Shown here piece by piece: positions 5,407 through 5,839 of a stretch of 5,839 bases of DNA (position 1 is the first letter of the stretch; each line of letters opens with the position of its first letter). This DNA is from JAZGHN01 sp964496725 (GTDB taxonomy: Bacteria; Chloroflexota; Dehalococcoidia; Dehalococcoidales; E44-bin46): assembly GCA_964496725.1 (NCBI GenBank), contig CAZCAS010000078.1, forward strand, positions 1 to 5,839. The letters are read 5' to 3'. The position numbers were made by a program, and so were the translations under genes. A model generated the notes under the pieces. The model saw only the letters and a list, made by a program, of their open reading frames with translations. It was not told where the DNA came from and did no database searches.

Positions 5407-5839
5407 TTGCCATCAGTTCAGCTTTATGACACTACACTACGGGACGGAACCCAGAAAGAGGGTATTTCCTTCTCCGTAGTTGATAAGCTAAATATCGCCA
5501 AAAAGCTCGATGAGCTCGGCATCCACTTCATCGAAGGTGGCTGGCCTGGCTCCAATCCCAAGGACGGTGAGTTTTTCACCAAGGCTCAGAATTTAACCCT
5601 CTCCCATGCTCAATTGGTTGCCTTTGGTAGCACCAGACGGCCAAATGCCAGCGCTGAAACCGATGCTAACCTCCAGGCCCTCGCCAATGCCGGGGTAAAG
5701 GTGATTACCATCGTAGGTAAAAGCTCGGAGTTGCAGGTCTCCAGGGTATTAGAGACGACCCTGGAAGAGAACCTCAACATGGTCGCCGATTCCATAAATT
5801 ACCTCAAAGCAAAGGGGCTTACCGTCTTCTTTGATGCCG
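5407..5839 (+). CDS. cimA: Citramalate synthase, N-terminal part (cut by window edge)
   Basis: Condenses pyruvate and acetyl-CoA to (R)-citramalate, the entry to threonine-independent isoleucine synthesis. The TTG at 5407 has GGAGG (5394-5398), inside the last codons of leuB, with an 8-base spacer. It begins three bases after the leuB stop, so coupled translation is likely. The 144 visible codons give the HMGL-like barrel start LYDTTLRDGTQKEG (6-19, with Arg12 and Asp13). They continue through EGGWPGSNPKD and FGSTRRPNA to TTLEENLNMVADSI and VFFDA at the edge. The GWPGSNPKD and FGSTRR patterns, and GTQ in place of GEQ, separate this group from LeuA and match the ~530-residue citramalate synthase family (TIGR00977 type). 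The metal-binding histidines and the C-terminal regulatory domain lie outside the window. Some members are annotated as 2-isopropylmalate or homocitrate synthase, so the substrate assignment is family-based. Confidence 0.88.
   Translation, partial: MPSVQLYDTTLRDGTQKEGISFSVVDKLNIAKKLDELGIHFIEGGWPGSNPKDGEFFTKAQNLTLSHAQLVAFGSTRRPNASAETDANLQALANAGVKVITIVGKSSELQVSRVLETTLEENLNMVADSINYLKAKGLTVFFDA

Overview
The window is a branched-chain amino acid biosynthesis operon. Every confident gene lies on the + strand. In order it holds the last codons of ilvC, a complete leuA (2-isopropylmalate synthase), leuC and leuD (large and small subunits of 3-isopropylmalate dehydratase), leuB (3-isopropylmalate dehydrogenase), and the first 144 codons of a citramalate synthase gene (cimA type) that runs off the right edge. 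LeuC is of the ~420-residue class that pairs with a separate ~165-residue LeuD. From memory, the order ilvC-leuA-leuC-leuD-leuB-cimA resembles Dehalococcoides and other Dehalococcoidia (Chloroflexota). That lineage is an inference from gene order and protein style; the window has no rRNA or marker gene.

Layout: ilvC tail (to 67), leuA (79-1608), an 83-base gap, leuC (1692-2951), an unusual 855-base interval (2952-3806), leuD (3807-4307), leuB (4309-5403), cimA (5407 to the edge). Apart from the leuA-leuC gap and the long leuC-leuD interval, the junctions are 1-11 bases, so one transcript and translational coupling are likely. Many starts are non-ATG: TTG for leuC and cimA, GTG for leuB and the 75-codon ORF, each with a good Shine-Dalgarno except leuA.

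The genes work together as follows. LeuA condenses 2-oxoisovalerate, the product of the Ilv enzymes, with acetyl-CoA. LeuCD isomerises and LeuB oxidatively decarboxylates the product toward leucine. The citramalate synthase condenses pyruvate with acetyl-CoA, and the same LeuCD and LeuB can carry citramalate to 2-oxobutyrate for isoleucine. The operon therefore appears to serve leucine and threonine-independent isoleucine synthesis together.

The odd part is the leuC-leuD interval, which separates two subunits of one enzyme. It holds two small unrecognised proteins (75 and 107 aa). Each is preceded by a diverged copy of the same ~20-codon micro-ORF, and each micro-ORF copy is damaged differently (one frameshift, one lost start codon). 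The interval ends in a GC-rich hairpin and a 13-bp palindromic repeat whose tail supplies the leuD Shine-Dalgarno. A second oddity is LeuB, which has Arg-Arg where isopropylmalate dehydrogenases normally carry the NAD-selecting Asp-Ile. No RNA gene, CRISPR array, transposase or integrase was seen.
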